Shown here: one piece after another, positions 34,626-47,752 of the stretch
Layout of the letters: each line of letters begins with the position of its first letter
Numbering within the stretch: the stretch's first letter is position 1
Source: Schistosoma mansoni
Taxonomy: Eukaryota; Platyhelminthes; Trematoda; Strigeidida; Schistosomatidae
NCBI RefSeq assembly: GCF_000237925.1
Contig: NC_031502.1
Location: 11,334,630 to 11,398,629 of the forward strand
DNA length: 64,000 nucleotides
Reading direction: 5' to 3'
Notes under the pieces: model-generated
What the model was told of the DNA's origin: nothing
Database searches by the model: none
Seen by the model: the letters and a program-made list of their open reading frames with translations, nothing else
Made by a program: the position numbers and the translations under genes

Positions 34626-35435
34626 TTAAATAAGAACATAACATTTTTTGTGTGATATGAACTTAGTTTTGTAGGTCCCGTCAAAACCAACAACATCAAG
34701 AAAACGATTTGTCAAATTCATCGGGTTAGTAGTCGCGAAGAAGTACAAAAAGCAATTTTCTTCATCAGTTATATACTCACAAAACCCAGCAAGTGACATG
34801 ATGTAAGCTTTCAGTTCGGCGTAATAACCTACCATTTACAATATAAATAAGAACTTAGCTTACCTGAAAGGTTGGCCTGCGAGAACACTTTGTGGCGCAT
34901 GTTAAAAAGATCTTGCGGATTCAGGCGCTTTCCACAAAATTGATGTATGCTGCTGTTCCCAAAGCCAGTAGAGGTCGCACTGTTTCACATTCCGCATCAG
35001 CTGGCCAGTGCATCTAAGAATTGCTGTCGCACATCGTGGAATCGCACTCATCATTGTTATACACATTCCCACAAACAACAGCCCATTGACCTTCAATTAA
35101 CTTACGACAGATGAAGGCTGGACATTGAGTGTTCGTTGCAGTCCTTCATGAACAACATAATAATACTATTTAACCTATCTCCATCTAATCAGTTATGGGG
35201 ATCCTCCATTTCTCCAACACACAAATTTAATATATGGTTCCTGATTTTTATAGAAATTAGAATCGCGATGTGCATAATAGCAGTAAATCACCATTTCATA
35301 AGCTCTGATGGTACTCTTTAACACTTCAAGTGATTGGAATGCTACCAGATATAACGTACTGAAGAACACATTATCCATGCTTGTGACAACGTACGAAACG
35401 ATAGGGCTTGTTCTTTGTACGTTGTTAACGTTCAT
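34626..35435 (-). mobile_element. Mutator-like (Curupira-type) DNA transposon, decayed transposase
   Basis: Minus strand. 35,193-35,340 gives AFQSLEVLKSTIRAYE and IKFVCWRNGG; 35,040-35,110, in another frame, gives CPAFICRKLIEGQW and VYNNDE. Together these resemble the FAR1/WRKY-GCM1 zinc domain at the N-terminus of MULE transposases (C...C-P-A...HNHE pattern, with HNH worn to YNND). 34,630-34,835 reads RFLDVVGFDGTYKTKF, the first catalytic Asp block of the MULE DDE domain. A 35-nt GT...AG segment (34,829-34,863) fits a micro-intron that keeps frame into this block. Two or more frameshifts and stops separate the parts and the rest of the DDE domain is missing. Terminal inverted repeats not found. 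Confidence 0.5.
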
Positions 35436-38400
35436 AATTTGGAGAAAATGTGATCTGTGGAGAAGTATTTACCCTTTGTATCAATTTTTAGAAATAAATA
35501 AACAATCATTACCAGTTTGGAACTAACCATTTAATTAGACAAAACAGAATGAGGAAAATTGTAAAAGTGCTGTTACGTCTGTTTTATTTTGTCTTTACTC
35601 ACTTCCCTTCGACATTTTTGCGTATTGTTTTATACTACTTATTTATATTCACTAAATAGTTGTATCCCTAGCAAATTTTAAGATTATGTTTTAACGCAAG
35701 TTCGTCGTGTAATATTCTGAAATATTTACATATACTTATAACGTTTGTTGTATTTATCATTAGAATTACTTTATCTCAATCGTTGTAGCAGTTATTCACA
35801 ATTTTGTGTATTTTTATAACCCTTGTTTAAACACAACAGTTTCCACATTGTTTCTCTTGGTTCGGTTTTCGCTTGTTGATAAACTGTCATAAAGTTTAGA
35901 CCCAGTTAACAGCTGTCTTTTGCACTATCATATATTGTAGTTATTCATTGTGTTACTATTATAGGAAGTCCTTTTTATTTCAGACAAAAGTAAGCGGTAA
36001 ACGCCGCAGACACCACAAGTTGAGGTTTGTAAATAATTTTGTATATTATTCAATAAAGAACCACTGTTTTAGACAAATCGTTGTTTTGTGAACTTCGATT
36101 TTGCACGTATCTCAATTGGGCGATTTAGAATCCTTGATAGATTCAACAAATGGGATGAAAAATCGTTATTGAAACAAGATACAAAATCACGGTGCGTTAA
36201 ATTATATTCTGAGTAATGAGTCCAAAATAAAGCAACTGTATTTTAGGAATCTTACAACATATAACAGAAGTTTATGCATCACACAAAACTTACAAGTAGG
36301 AAAATACAAACATACAATAGTTCAGGTATTTTATACTTACAGAACAAATATATAAACAGTAACTTCAGATAGAACTGTTCTAAAAGTTCAACTTTGCTTA
36401 CCATTTATCCTAATATAGCAGAAGATTTTGAATAACTAATTTTAAACACTAATGATTAATCACTTAACTTAACCACATTACGGAGCTTAAAGCTAACGTT
36501 TTTACATTCCATCCATAGTGTAGATAATAGTAGAAGATTTACGTTCACTAAATTAAAGGCGGGACTGAAAACTTTATTTTCTCAAGTTTGATAATATGTT
36601 ACCGTTAGCATTGATCATATAGTCTCCCAGCAAATATATGTACTATTATTTTTATAGATTTTTGATACAGAATAATTTTGGTCATAAATGTTGAAGTGTA
36701 TCACAATGAGAAAGTTGACATAAAATATATTGATCTACACAGTGTATTCAAGTCGGTTTAAAAAAGAATTTAAACACAATAAATATGTGATAGTGGGAAA
36801 AAAGCTTGATAAAAAGAAAAAACCCAATAGATATATGATAACAGCAATATTGATTTATCAGAAGAGATTCAAGCTTAAAACTTCCTGATGATAAAACATT
36901 GAGAGAGTGGTGAACGTCTCTATTGAGTATGGTCCCATTAGCAAATTTTTCCTAACAGTTCCGATAAGGAGATTTTAATGCTATTTTATGGTAGATCATA
37001 TAATCCACTACACTTATATTTACAGCTTTTGAAAAACAATGGTTTTTCATACAACATTCTATTTGATAAATAATATTATCCTGTTCTTTTATTTTAAATA
37101 AATTTAACACTCTCTTAGAGGATACAAACGATGATTCTTAAAACCTGTTTGAGAAATTCTACTTTTAGATAAGTTTATTTCGCCTTTTAACATTTTTTGG
37201 AAAAATTATATTCGTAGTGTATACATAGTTCCAACGCTACATCAAGTGATCTTGTCTGAGCTTCTTCAAGGTTATGATCAGAATTACGTAATATTACTTT
37301 CAATATTTCAAGTAGTACGAATTATAACTCAGAATAATAGTGATTACCGAAGGCTCAGACACGGCCAAGTAAGACAGCACTACTTTATAAGTATCCTTTA
37401 AGGAGAAAACCCAAATGCAACAGGTAAGAGGAAGACAATGATAACACTAAAAAGTAGGTTGAGCTTGCATGCAGAAATAGCTTGATGTGGAATCCCTAAA
37501 ATTCCTAGTTAGAGATCACAAACATTCCATGGTTGGTTGAGATGTGATTTTGGTACAGCTGATTGATCAAATGCCTTTAGCTAGAGGGTACCCAGAAAAA
37601 CTGACGTGACCACCATTCATGTTGAATAGTTACAAAACTATTTACTTTTGAGGATTATTCAACTCCTTTTCCACAAAGTATCAGTGTTTTAAACATTTTA
37701 TCGTCAGATTACAATGTTCAATAAATAATAAATAAATGCCTTTGTACTATCTAAACTTATGTTAAATTTATGTCCGTTGTTTATCTGCTCTGAAGAAGTG
37801 GCCTACATCAAGTCAAGAAACTTCAAAAATACAATTTTTCTACTCATTTGGCTATAACAAAAGTATATTTATTATTTATTCTCTACCCAACCCTTGGTTT
37901 ATTTGAAACTATCAAATGTTCAATAAAATTGCATGTTTGACTTCATCGACATATGAATTTGGAAGTATTTTCAAATCACACCTACAGTACATTAAATCAG
38001 ATAGCTTGAATATTCAAGGCTGATTGGAAAATTATTACCAAATAATCACAATTTTGATAAAAGATGCAAAACAATCGGGATAAATGATATAGAAAATATT
38101 CACCCTGTCTTTTGCTAAGAATGTCCTATGTACTTCCTATACATCAGTTTAAACGTATAAGTAAGATCATGAAAAAGATTTCACTACCATCTAGACTCCA
38201 TCGACTAGTAATCAGCGTTGAGATTTATAAGTAGTCATGAAGTAAATCCCGAAAAGTAATTGCTGACATATTAAATATTTGTTCGTTATTATTATAGTCA
38301 ATAATGATGTCCAGGTCTGCCTTGTTTTTCAGTGGCTCATCAAATGATTTCATTTAGCGACATAAACTACTTTCTTGTTGAATTATTCCTAGCAAAATAT

Positions 38401-38605
38401 CCAGCTAAACAGCTGAGTACTATTAAGTTCTGCATATAAAACCATTTTAATCTTTACAGTAACCATAATTCCAAAATACTTTTTGCGTTTCAGACAAAAG
38501 ACCTCATGAATAACGTTGCCTTAGTCAAACAAGTCGCTTAAGTTGGTAATCTAGATGAAAGATAAATGTTTTGTGCTCAACCTTTATTTACTCGTCACCT
38601 CATTA
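35436..38605. other. AT-rich stretch, possible host 3' end at about 35,980-36,060
   Basis: A good splice-acceptor sequence (CTTTTTATTTCAG) ends at about 35,982, followed by a short basic frame and an AATAAA at 36,052-36,057, which could be a tiny terminal exon on the plus strand; unsupported otherwise. A PLE-like CTGAAGA...GAAAC motif lies at 37,790-37,825 (see findings). Nothing else recognised. Confidence 0.3.
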
Positions 38606-38660
38606 TTTACCTACCTACGTCTGTTACTCCTCGTGAAGGAGCATAGGCCGCTCACCAGGT
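38606..38660 (-). repeat. RTE-like LINE, 3'-terminal scrap
   Basis: Complement of the family 3' end: TACGTCTGTTACTCCTCGTG and GGAGCATAGGCCGC match the 3' end of the copies at 21,390-21,425 and 42,970-43,005. Only about 55 bp is clear. Confidence 0.5.
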
Positions 38661-41600
38661 TGTTACCTCATACATGTTTCTTAACATTTACTCTAAATAT
38701 ATGCTTGACAGCACATCAGTTTAGTCTGGCAAATGACTACTTTCCTGTTTGAGTTGTCATTCTTTTTATTTCAGGTTATAAATGGCGGGAAGCATTCAAT
38801 GATAAAACATTGCTCAATATTCTATGGTGATTTAACTTATTTGATTTTCTATATGATAGGGCGTCGTAAATATTGCTATTTTAAGTGATATTCAACGCCC
38901 AATATGATTATCCGATAAAATAGTTTTGAATTTCGTTTCTATTCAGTAAACTATTTACAAGGGAGTTTCTTATTATTATTTAGTAATTTGATGAGCATTT
39001 ATTTTGTGTTATAATCATTCACTGTTAAGAGAAAGTCATTCGTTAGCTTAATTTAGTAGTAAGTATTTCCGAAATTGTTGTAGTGAACATTTTACTTTAT
39101 AAGAGAGGGGTTTCACTTCTTCGAAGTATGTTAACTTGTAGCGTTGTTTTATTTGTTGATTCAGAGGATTTCTGTCGTGGATGAATATATTCACTAATTT
39201 CTCGTTTCAATTATCTATTGAACTGTTGAAGTGTTGATTAGTTTAAGATATTGCTAGACAGTTCACGTACGAACATAATGTTTTTATGAGGTACTGTACA
39301 GGTAGAAATAATAGTTTGTAATGTGAAACTGAATAGAACATAAAGATTTACTGTTAGCTGAATGACTAATATTCTTGAACAAACTAGCTTAGTTTTTTCA
39401 AAGAATTAGTATGATTTCTGTGTTTTAAATTAGCCATATAGTGAGCGAACACTCAGAGGGGGACAACCATTATTAGTTGACACAAAATTACAGAGTTCTT
39501 TTGCATAATGTGAAAATCATACATCCAATACTTCATTTGCGAATCTCCCATCAATTGTCTTAAACTTCATTGTTCCTTCACTTCTATTACAATTACTCTA
39601 TGTTCCCGTTCTTTTCGATCCGATCTTCCCAACCTTTTGCTGGCAAGCATTACACTTCTGATTGATGTTATATACTACTTATGACTGTAGACATAAATAG
39701 CATACACCATAGTCGGAATGGCTCAAAGTGTGTCTAATAACTTCATCTAAACGAATAGTAAGGTAGTAAATTATACGGCTAACTTCAACTTTCATCGCTG
39801 TTAGATTTCACGTCAGTTAGCCCACGTTAGGTGTAACAATTCGATACCGACTCCAAAAAAAACTACTAAACATGCCGTATTATTAAGCTCGGGTGAAGAT
39901 GAGACAATTTATTGAAACAAACGGATATTTGTTATATTATTATTTGTTATTTAAGATTAGTACTAGTAAACATAATTAAGTAGTAGTATTATCTATCCAT
40001 GAACTGTAATTACGTTTGGCTATATATTTCTAAGAAATTGATTTTAGTGATTTTAAACCGTTTTAATGTTCTTTAAGAAGGGTTTGAATTAAAATTTAAC
40101 ATCGCGAATGTCTTTGTAGAACGTTGTTGTTAAGATATGAAACACTATATTTCCAGATGATGAACAGAAATCTTTGTGGTCTTTTTCATTATATTCAATA
40201 TCTATAGTCATACGAACAAAGGCTTCGTAGAACACAAGTCGTGGAATGAGAATAGATTTTAATGAATTCAAAAGTTTGAGTTGTAGCTCCATGTAAATAC
40301 GAGAATCCAATTAATGCAAATTATCACTGAATACACGTCAAATTCAATAACGACAGGAAATATCTTGTGGTCATATTCACAGCTTTCATAAAATCGCATA
40401 TCTGCAACTAATGTAAAAGAAATACAGTTACCAAATGATTTATAGATTACACATCTTTTAGAAGTATTCGAGTGATAACTGCTTATCGTTTTAATTACCA
40501 GCATAGTTCGTTATTCCATTATGAGTGGTAACTTTGACTGAATCAATCTTTTAATAACACTACAAGAATAAGGCTATATTTTAAAAATTATTCTTCTGAC
40601 TATGACAGACTATAATCTTTTTTGAAGTGTTATTAATATTTCATGAAGATATTCAAATGAATATGATTCACATGATTGAATGGTATAAAAGAAAATATTG
40701 GAAGCTTTTAAGAAAACATTTGAAACTTCACTCATGCTCTATAATAGATAATGTTGTTTTATAAGCTTCATGCTCTTTTCAGATGTATGATTTTGAATTA
40801 TTTGAAGTTAAAGCAAATGTTTGATTGAACGATCATTTGTTTCTTCGGCTCTTTTTGTAATTTGGATAATAAAAATTTTACAGAACTCCTTTAAGGACAT
40901 TAGGATTATTGTTTCTTCTACTTGTGTCCTATTCAAAACAATGTTTGTGGTTTCAGTATCCTCATTCTTTTTTTAAGTTTTTCAGTTTCACGAAATTATA
41001 TGAGTAGGCTGTATCGAATTGATCTATTTCATTCTGTTTTCGTTACCCCCCAAAAATATACCCTAATTAATAGGATTCCGTTATTTAATAAGGATTTGGA
41101 ACTCGTACACATTATTCCTAAAACTAGAATGCTTTGCATCAGATTATTGAATTAAAATAAATTAGTTTGTCAAATAAGCACTTGTTGTGGCATTTTTTTT
41201 GGGGGGGGGGGTATTTAGATTTTGTAAGTAAAATGTAACGTTTATACTTACTTTTTGTTATGTAACTAAACAGAAATTGAATGAAGCTATTTTGGAAAGA
41301 TTGACTAATATGATTTCATATCATTCTTCTAACATGCAAGTTATAACATTAGATTTATTCTGATGATGATTCGAATATTATTAGGATTTGTCAAAATGTT
41401 CCGTACATTTTTAAAGTGATATTCAGGGAATATACTATTGTATGTACCCGAAATTCACACGATCCATCACATTAAGCGAAAATAACAATATAAATGAACC
41501 TAAGAATGGATGGTTTGTTTATTTGTCAAAATAATAAAATATCAGTCATATCAGGATGAGCAACATTTTACTTGATCACGTTCACAGTTTGTTTACCGTC

Positions 41601-42262
41601 CAATAGAGGTAACAGCAGTTCTAACAATATTGATATTTACCATCTAAGCAATCATAACATTCACCTAGCAATCGTACAACTTGAATACGATAATTTGTTT
41701 GGTTTGATGTGGTGGCTAGACTGATTCTGCAGTTCAGTCACAACGAGCAAGTAGACTAGGTGGATGGTTAAACATCATGATTTTTACTGTAGAAACTAAC
41801 ACCACATGGCCTTAAAGACTAATCAAGAATTTGACTTAGCTACATATTTTATAGATATTAGTGGCTACAACACCGAAGATCAACTCAATAAACACGCTAG
41901 ATTTTGATGGCGCATTATACATAGATCGGATAGTTTATTATAGACTATTTTCGTTAAAACGATAACACTATGTGATAAAACTATGTATTTATGTTGTCCT
42001 AATGCATAACAAATTAGATATCTAATGATGTGGTTTACATTAAGTTGGAAAATGTTAGAAATCCAGTCATTTACTCATTAGGACAGCGCAAATACGTCGT
42101 CACTTTTATTATTAACAGTATACTAAATGCTTAGTTTATTTGAAATTATCCGGTCAAACTTTGGTAATGATACGATAATAGTTTCTATTTTGATGAAAAT
42201 ATCAGAGGATGTTATAGGTTTTTAAAAAAATTACTGGAGATATCTTTTGTCAACGCTTATTT
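38661..42262. other. AT-rich stretch, nothing recognised
   Basis: A slightly GC-richer patch at 39,540-39,700 may be an old repeat. A T8G11 homopolymer junction lies at 41,193-41,211. Reading frames at 40,089-41,155 are AT-rich and have no domain. Confidence 0.5.
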
Positions 42263-42390
42263 TCAGAAGGGGTTTTGTGGAGATTTAGTATTTTCATAGT
42301 TGAAAGCGTGAGTCAATTGAAGCTAGACCACCAGGGAAAATCTGGAAGCACTGGACGGCCGTTTCATCCTATTGCGGGACTCCTCAGCGT
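42263..42390 (-). mobile_element. Family B SINE, ribozyme and tail, minus copy
   Basis: On the minus strand: CTGAGGA, GTCC / AGGA, GAAA changed to TGAAA, stem III ACGG/CCGT intact, GTC then CAGTG, followed by the complete family tail ending in CCACAAAACCCCTTCTGA. The 5' strand of stem I and the tRNA-like head are missing. Confidence 0.6.
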
Positions 42391-42954
42391 ATTTCTAAAC
42401 GTTGGCATAAACAAAAATCTGAAACACAATATTAATTTGTTTAATAAAAAGTGATGTAAAAACACTAATCAATTGTTTCTTATCTTTAAAGGTATAATAA
42501 GAACTTATGTACTGTCATTCAATTGAGTACTTTTGAATTTTACTACATAAGCATAAAACGTTTGACGTTCAATGGACAGTCACTGATAATTCACAGTTAT
42601 TGTTATTTAACATAATTGAAATTAATTTTTTCGCATTTAACTCAAACCAGTTATAGATACCTGATATTATATTTTTTTAATATAATTAAAAAATGACAAT
42701 AGAGAGGCTAATTATTCATGAGTAACATTTATTCAAAAAATGAGAACTACATGTATCGGTGACCTGATATAAATTTGACACGCACAAGTGATACTGAATA
42801 TGGTGGATTTTCAAAAAAGAGTTGTGTACTTCGATTAAATGATTTAATCATAATTTATAATCAAATGTGTGTGTGTAAAAAAATCCTTATCTGAACTACA
42901 AAAATATATCACGTCTCACTTTATCCAGTAAAAATCTGCAGAACATATATGATA
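42391..42954. other. AT-rich stretch, nothing recognised
   Basis: No gene or element recognised. Confidence 0.55.
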
Positions 42955-43556
42955 CTTGCTTACTTACTTACGCCTGTTACCCCCCGTGGAGGAACATAGG
43001 CCGCCCATCAGCATTCTCCATCCAACCCTGTCCCAAACAATCCTTTCCACTTCTTTCCAGTTAACATTCATCCTTTTCATATCTGCTTTCATTTCCCGGC
43101 GTAATGTGTTATTTGACCTTCCACTTTTCGCTTCCCTTCACCATTCCAAGTTAGGGCTTGCCTCGTGATGCAGTTCGGTGATCTCCTCAATGCATGTCCT
43201 ATCCACTTCCAACGTCTTTTCCTAATTTCCTCTTCAGCTGCAAGCTGGTTTGTCTTCTCCCACAGAAGGCTGTTGCTGATAGTATCCGGCCAGTGAATGT
43301 TGAGTATTTTGCGTAGACAATTGTTTATAAATACTTGTATCTTCTTGACGATGGTTGTAGTAGTTCTACACGTTTCAGCTCCGTACAGTAGGACTTTCTT
43401 GACATTCGTATTGAAGATTCTCACTTTGAAATTAGTTGAAAGTTGTTTTGAGTTCCAGATGTTCTTCAATTGTAGGAATGCGGTCCTTGGTTTGCCAATC
43501 ATCGCCTTTAAATCTGCATCAGATCCTCCTTGTTCATCAATGATAATAGGCATCTA
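42955..43556 (-). mobile_element. RTE-like (SR2/Perere-3 type) LINE, 3' end, strongly 5'-truncated
   Basis: Minus strand frame of 154 codons (43,089-43,553): [20 protein letters not shown], then [18 protein letters not shown], then [16 protein letters not shown], the thumb/C-terminal part of the RTE protein. The catalytic RT is absent because of 5' truncation. A frameshift near 43,100 interrupts the GRPKN-type end. The 3' end is GGTAACAGGCGTAAGTAAG, a TAAG repeat tail at 42,955-42,972 typical of the family. This copy retains the region that the 19.9 kb copy has lost. Confidence 0.8.
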
Positions 43557-44017
43557 TTCTTTTAAAAAATACTTGTTTTACTGAATTAGTGATCATAAAA
43601 TACAAAAAATACTATTAGTTTCTGAATACGCCGGTAATTGTTCTACATTTTAGTAGTAAGAAATTCTGTATGGATAGTCAGTGATATTGATTATAATCTT
43701 GCAAAACATCTTTTCCAACATTTACCGGAATCCGCGTAGCATTTTTGTGAACATTAATTTCATGTTCGGACTACAGTAATGTTGAACAGTGCATTTTTCG
43801 GTATAATTTGCTGTTAAAGCCTCTAAATATACAGATCTACTGAGTATTTTAACGGAAACAAGTTGACTTTAAACTAAACATAAATAGGAAGAGTGACTGA
43901 ACATTCTTTAATGTTAAATGACCAATATGAGTTTTTGCGCTGCTTATTTCTCAAAACAAATGGTCAATATGATGTCATCATCATGTTGGAAGACCTGAAG
44001 CAAATCTAAACTTATCT
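43557..44017. other. AT-rich stretch, nothing recognised
   Basis: No gene or element recognised. Confidence 0.55.
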
Positions 44018-44235
44018 TTGTAGATTAGTTGAAATTAGATATTAACGCAGTTGGATGCCGACACAGTGATTCAAAGGTTAAGCATAAATACGAGAGATCG
44101 AAGGTCTTTGGTTCGATTCCTGCATGTGGGGTCGTGGATGCGCACTGCTAAGGAGTCCCACACTAGAAAGAAACAGCCATCGATTGCTTACTGGTCTTCA
44201 ATGTTGCCCTAACTTAGATCGGTTCACGATGTTAA
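44018..44235 (+). mobile_element. Family B SINE, near full length but diverged
   Basis: Leader end (GTTGAAATTAGATATTAACG), tRNA-like head from 44,049 with A box (CAGTGATTCAAAGGTTAAGC region) and B box GGTTCGATTCC at about 44,109-44,119, then the ribozyme block from about 44,142. The core reads CTAAGGA instead of CTGAGGA and stem II is broken, so no cleavage is expected. One of the older family B copies. Confidence 0.6.
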
Positions 44236-44559
44236 TGAAATTCAAATTGACCCTGTTGGAGCCTGTTCACTTTATGTTTCGATTCATTGAAGCTCTAATT
44301 CTAACATCAACAATTCTTACTTTATGGTTCTACTAAAAGTACGAAACGGGTTTTAGAAATACATTCTTTAGTATCTATAACGATTCCTATGCTGAATCAT
44401 TTTTAAGATCGTTACCCTTTAAAAGACAAAGGCCATTCCTGAGCTCATATTTCTGGTTGTTACCAGGTTGTATTCATGATATTGATATCTATCTCTTTGC
44501 CTTTTGCCTTGGGGATTCCAAATTAGGGATTAATTTGTAACGCAATTTTTTGGTTTCCA
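44236..44559. other. No recognised gene
   Basis: May contain the diverged 3' continuation of the LINE at 44,560; not resolvable by eye. Confidence 0.35.
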
Positions 44560-45705
44560 CAAAAGTTGTCCTATTCACTGGCATCGTATTTTACTGCTTC
44601 TGTACTGGGTATCTTCGTCTGAATTTGCTGCTATCTATAGGATTGGAAGACTAACATACCATCAAAATCTAGGTCTTCCGAATACATCCAAGGCGTCTAT
44701 TGTATTCCGTATTTTCCCTGAGATGTCGAGGTCTTTATAATTTAATCAACAGCTAGAAGAAAGAGGAAATGCGGGAGTAGACACCCTTGTCTAACTCCAG
44801 TCTGCACATAGAACCTATCTGTGAGATGAACTAAATGTATGAATTTGCACTTCAGCCCTTATGTAGGTTTTCCGTAAGATAGTAACGATCTTTTCAGGTA
44901 CTTCATAGTGTATAAGAAGATCCTGTGAGGTTTTCTGTGCAAGCTGTAGAATTCCCTCACATAATCAAGGAAGTTGATGCATACTGATGAGTTTCATGCA
45001 GCGGGTTATTTGATAATGACCAGCAGTATCACAATTTGGTCGGGTAATGACTGGTCCTTACGAAAGCTAGGTTATTGATCTTGAAGTTAGTCATCAATTA
45101 CATCTTTCACTTAGTTCCCGAGAATTTTACTAAAAATATGTTTGGTACGAGAAATAATGTGTATTTCCAACACCTAATAAGATCTCCTTTGAGTATTTTG
45201 ATAAAATATCCCTCTTATCAGTCTTTTGGTGCTTGTCCTTCCTCCAAGACCATTCTGAAGTGGAAGTGGGGCATCTTTAAAGTTGGTTCCATATCTGAGT
45301 TTAGTGCTTCAGGTAATATGCTGTCCGCTTTTGATATTTACCATGCCGACATTGTCTCATGACTTAAGTACTTTCGTCTAACTTTGGTGCACCATAAACT
45401 ATAGAAAGGTCTGTGTCGGGCGCTTAGATTCCTTGTGAGCTCAGAGCGGCTCTTCAATTTGCTCTAGCCATCTGTGCCTTTGTTCCTATTCCTTATTGTT
45501 TTTTTGTGTTAATTACTGACTGGTGGCTCTGTCACTATAGTTTCGTGGTAGCCTTTTCGTTGTACCATATAGTTTTCTATTTCCTTCTCTTGTGGTTTTT
45601 CCTGGTGTGATTACCAGGTCTTTTACATATTACTTTTTGTCATCTCTAATACTCTTCTCCACTTATTTATTTACTCTTGTATACTTATTCTGTGCCTTGG
45701 GTTTC
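44560..45705 (-). mobile_element. RTE-like (SR2/Perere-3 type) LINE fragment, heavily decayed
   Basis: Minus strand, in several frames: the linker (KYTRVNK and so on, 45,640-45,700), remnants of the IKSGKAAG block near 45,340, GVRQGCLL followed by FLFLL near 44,740-44,800, and a DLDF block near 44,680 where the catalytic pair of FADD has decayed. Many stops and frameshifts. Older than the copies at 19.9 and 61.7 kb. Confidence 0.65.
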
Positions 45706-46837
45706 CTCGCTTTATTATTTTTCAAATCAGCATATTATTGAGTAGGTTAGAGCGAGCCCGAGTGAATTTGTGAATGACCTTGTTGAGCTGCTAACATATT
45801 CGGCCAATCAGGTTACAGCAAGTGTGAATGAGCGATTCGTGATGTCATGACTAGTGTTCAGGCTTAGTACTTAGGATTAGGATGTGGAGTTATTGATTTA
45901 TTATTAAGATTAGAAAACAGAATTCAGGTTTCAGAGTAAAAACTAAGATCAACAGTTTAGGATTTACTGTTGAGAATTTAGGGATTAACAGTAGGTTTTA
46001 CGTTTGTCCAACCCTAAACTCTTCATCCTCTTTCTTTATATTTGTAGAGAATATATAGACTTTATGTCATTATTAAACTTCTGTAAATTACCAGTGGAAT
46101 CCTTTGAACTGAAATACGAAAAAATCCTGTGCAAGAACTTATCCATATGACTCCAAAACGGTCTGCCTTGAGGACTTTTATGAAGACACAGAGAAACTTT
46201 CTAGAAAAATCTACATTGACTGAACATCATTAGTGGAAACGTTTTTCGTTGGATACAGAAAATAACGCTTGAAAACATCTATTATTACGGGTATTAATAG
46301 TCTGAAGGACACATAAGCCCCTCGATCAGTCGTGTATATTGTTGATCCCAGTAATGCATATTTTTAAATAATTAGTAGAAGTGTATCAGCTAAACGACCT
46401 GGGACTTTCGCAAAAATATCTTTTAGTCAGATTTCGATCGCAGAATCCAAATACCTACTATACGCTAAATAAATCATCCACTTATTCAGTCTTCTTTTAA
46501 GTTCCTTCCTTTAATGTGTTTCTTTTTACATGTACAACATTCACCCATTTCAACAATTTTTCCGACACGCAACAATTTCTTCGTACATATACCCTTGCGA
46601 TATTCGTATAACTGAATGATAGACTTTTCTGAAATAGCAATTTGACCTACAGCTGTTTTAGCTTAAGTTTCGAGCTTCGAATACATAACTAAAAATATTA
46701 TTCATCTCAGTGGTGGATAACTAAAAACTGATCTGATCCTGGATTCTCCAGATAGGAAGAAATGAAGATCGTGATATCAAACCTTTAAATTTACACAACA
46801 AGCTGATTTCAACATTTGAAAAATCCCCATATTGTTA
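45706..46837. other. AT-rich stretch, nothing recognised
   Basis: 45,730-46,020 is somewhat richer in G with repeated TTAGGATT / TTTAGGG-like words, not a regular array. No gene recognised. Confidence 0.45.
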
Positions 46838-47170
46838 TTTAGAACAAGCATATATAAGAAAATAATATTGTTTTCGATTACATCCTCATCAGGCTTTCTA
46901 ATCATTGACCTATTTCCCATTATGAAGCATTGATCCAAGTCTTTATTATTCCTATCACAACTAGTACACCTGTCATCATACTACCAATTTGTACTTTTAA
47001 CTTATTATGTTTATTTATGTAATCTATTCTACTGTTATCATTGACTCATAATCTGCCTTGATTGGTTTAATAATTTCGTATATGCATATAAATATTACTG
47101 TATATTAGAGTAAAGCTTGATGAGGATCTAATTGAAAACAATATTGTTCGTTTAAATATGCTGTTCTAAA
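46838..47170. mobile_element. MITE-like element with about 60-bp terminal inverted repeats
   Basis: Left arm 46,838-46,899 and right arm 47,110-47,170 are imperfect inverted copies (shared AATATTGTTTTC, ATCCTCATCA, TTTAGAACA blocks, about four bases in five matching by eye). Interior about 210 bp, AT-rich and non-coding. ACAAGCTGATT occurs on both sides (46,797 and 47,171), which might be flanking repeats. Superfamily unknown. Confidence 0.5.
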
Positions 47171-47661
47171 ACAAGCTGATTGCCTTAAAATTGCTCAAAA
47201 ATGTTAGGATTTTAATGTTATTTAAGCCTTACCAACTCTTTATAGCGTAAAGATGCATCTGTAGTCTAGTTTGTTTCTATCTTCTAGTGAAACATTTAGC
47301 GAATACATAGTGTTTATTGGATAAACATTGAACGAAATAATATGAACCTTGAAACCTAAGATTTTTCTTGATGAAAGATGCCTTATTTAATGTGGCAATT
47401 GAAAGGTGTTTTGAACTATCATTTCTCCTTGTCAAAAAGTGTGATAAGCTGCTTCAAATTAACAGGATACAATAAATAGTTAGATGGCTGAGGTATGCAG
47501 TAATTAGTTCAATCTACTAATAATAGTCACTTGGGAAAGAAACATTTGACTTTGATCTTACTAACTGAAATTCATCCCTTTCAAAATCCATTTGAATAAG
47601 ATGATCACCAAACTTTAATTACACAACATAACCACCATATTGAGGACTCGTGACTTAAATG
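47171..47661. other. AT-rich stretch, nothing recognised
   Basis: No gene or element recognised. Confidence 0.5.
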
Positions 47662-47752
47662 TTGCTGAAATCATGAGTCAATTGAAGCTAGACCAACAAG
47701 GAAAACCTGGAAGCACTGGACGGCCGTTTCGTCTTATTGTTGGACCTATTGT
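47662..47752 (-). repeat. Family B SINE, partial minus copy
   Basis: Minus strand: GAAACGGCCGTC (GAAA plus palindromic stem III plus cleavage triplet), stem I strand CAGTG and the family tail. The first core block and the head are missing. Truncated at both ends. Confidence 0.55.

Noticed and set aside
37391-37425. 21-nt micro-exon before CAG/GTAAGAG
   Set aside because: Weak acceptor and no neighbouring exons.
40089-41155. Frames of 73-78 codons as genes
   Set aside because: Low-complexity AT-rich peptides without motifs.
46838-46899. Hammerhead in the MITE arm (CTGATGA...CGAAAA on the minus strand)
   Set aside because: The core words are there, but stem II does not pair beyond one or two bases and no NUH cleavage triplet lies in a plausible stem III.
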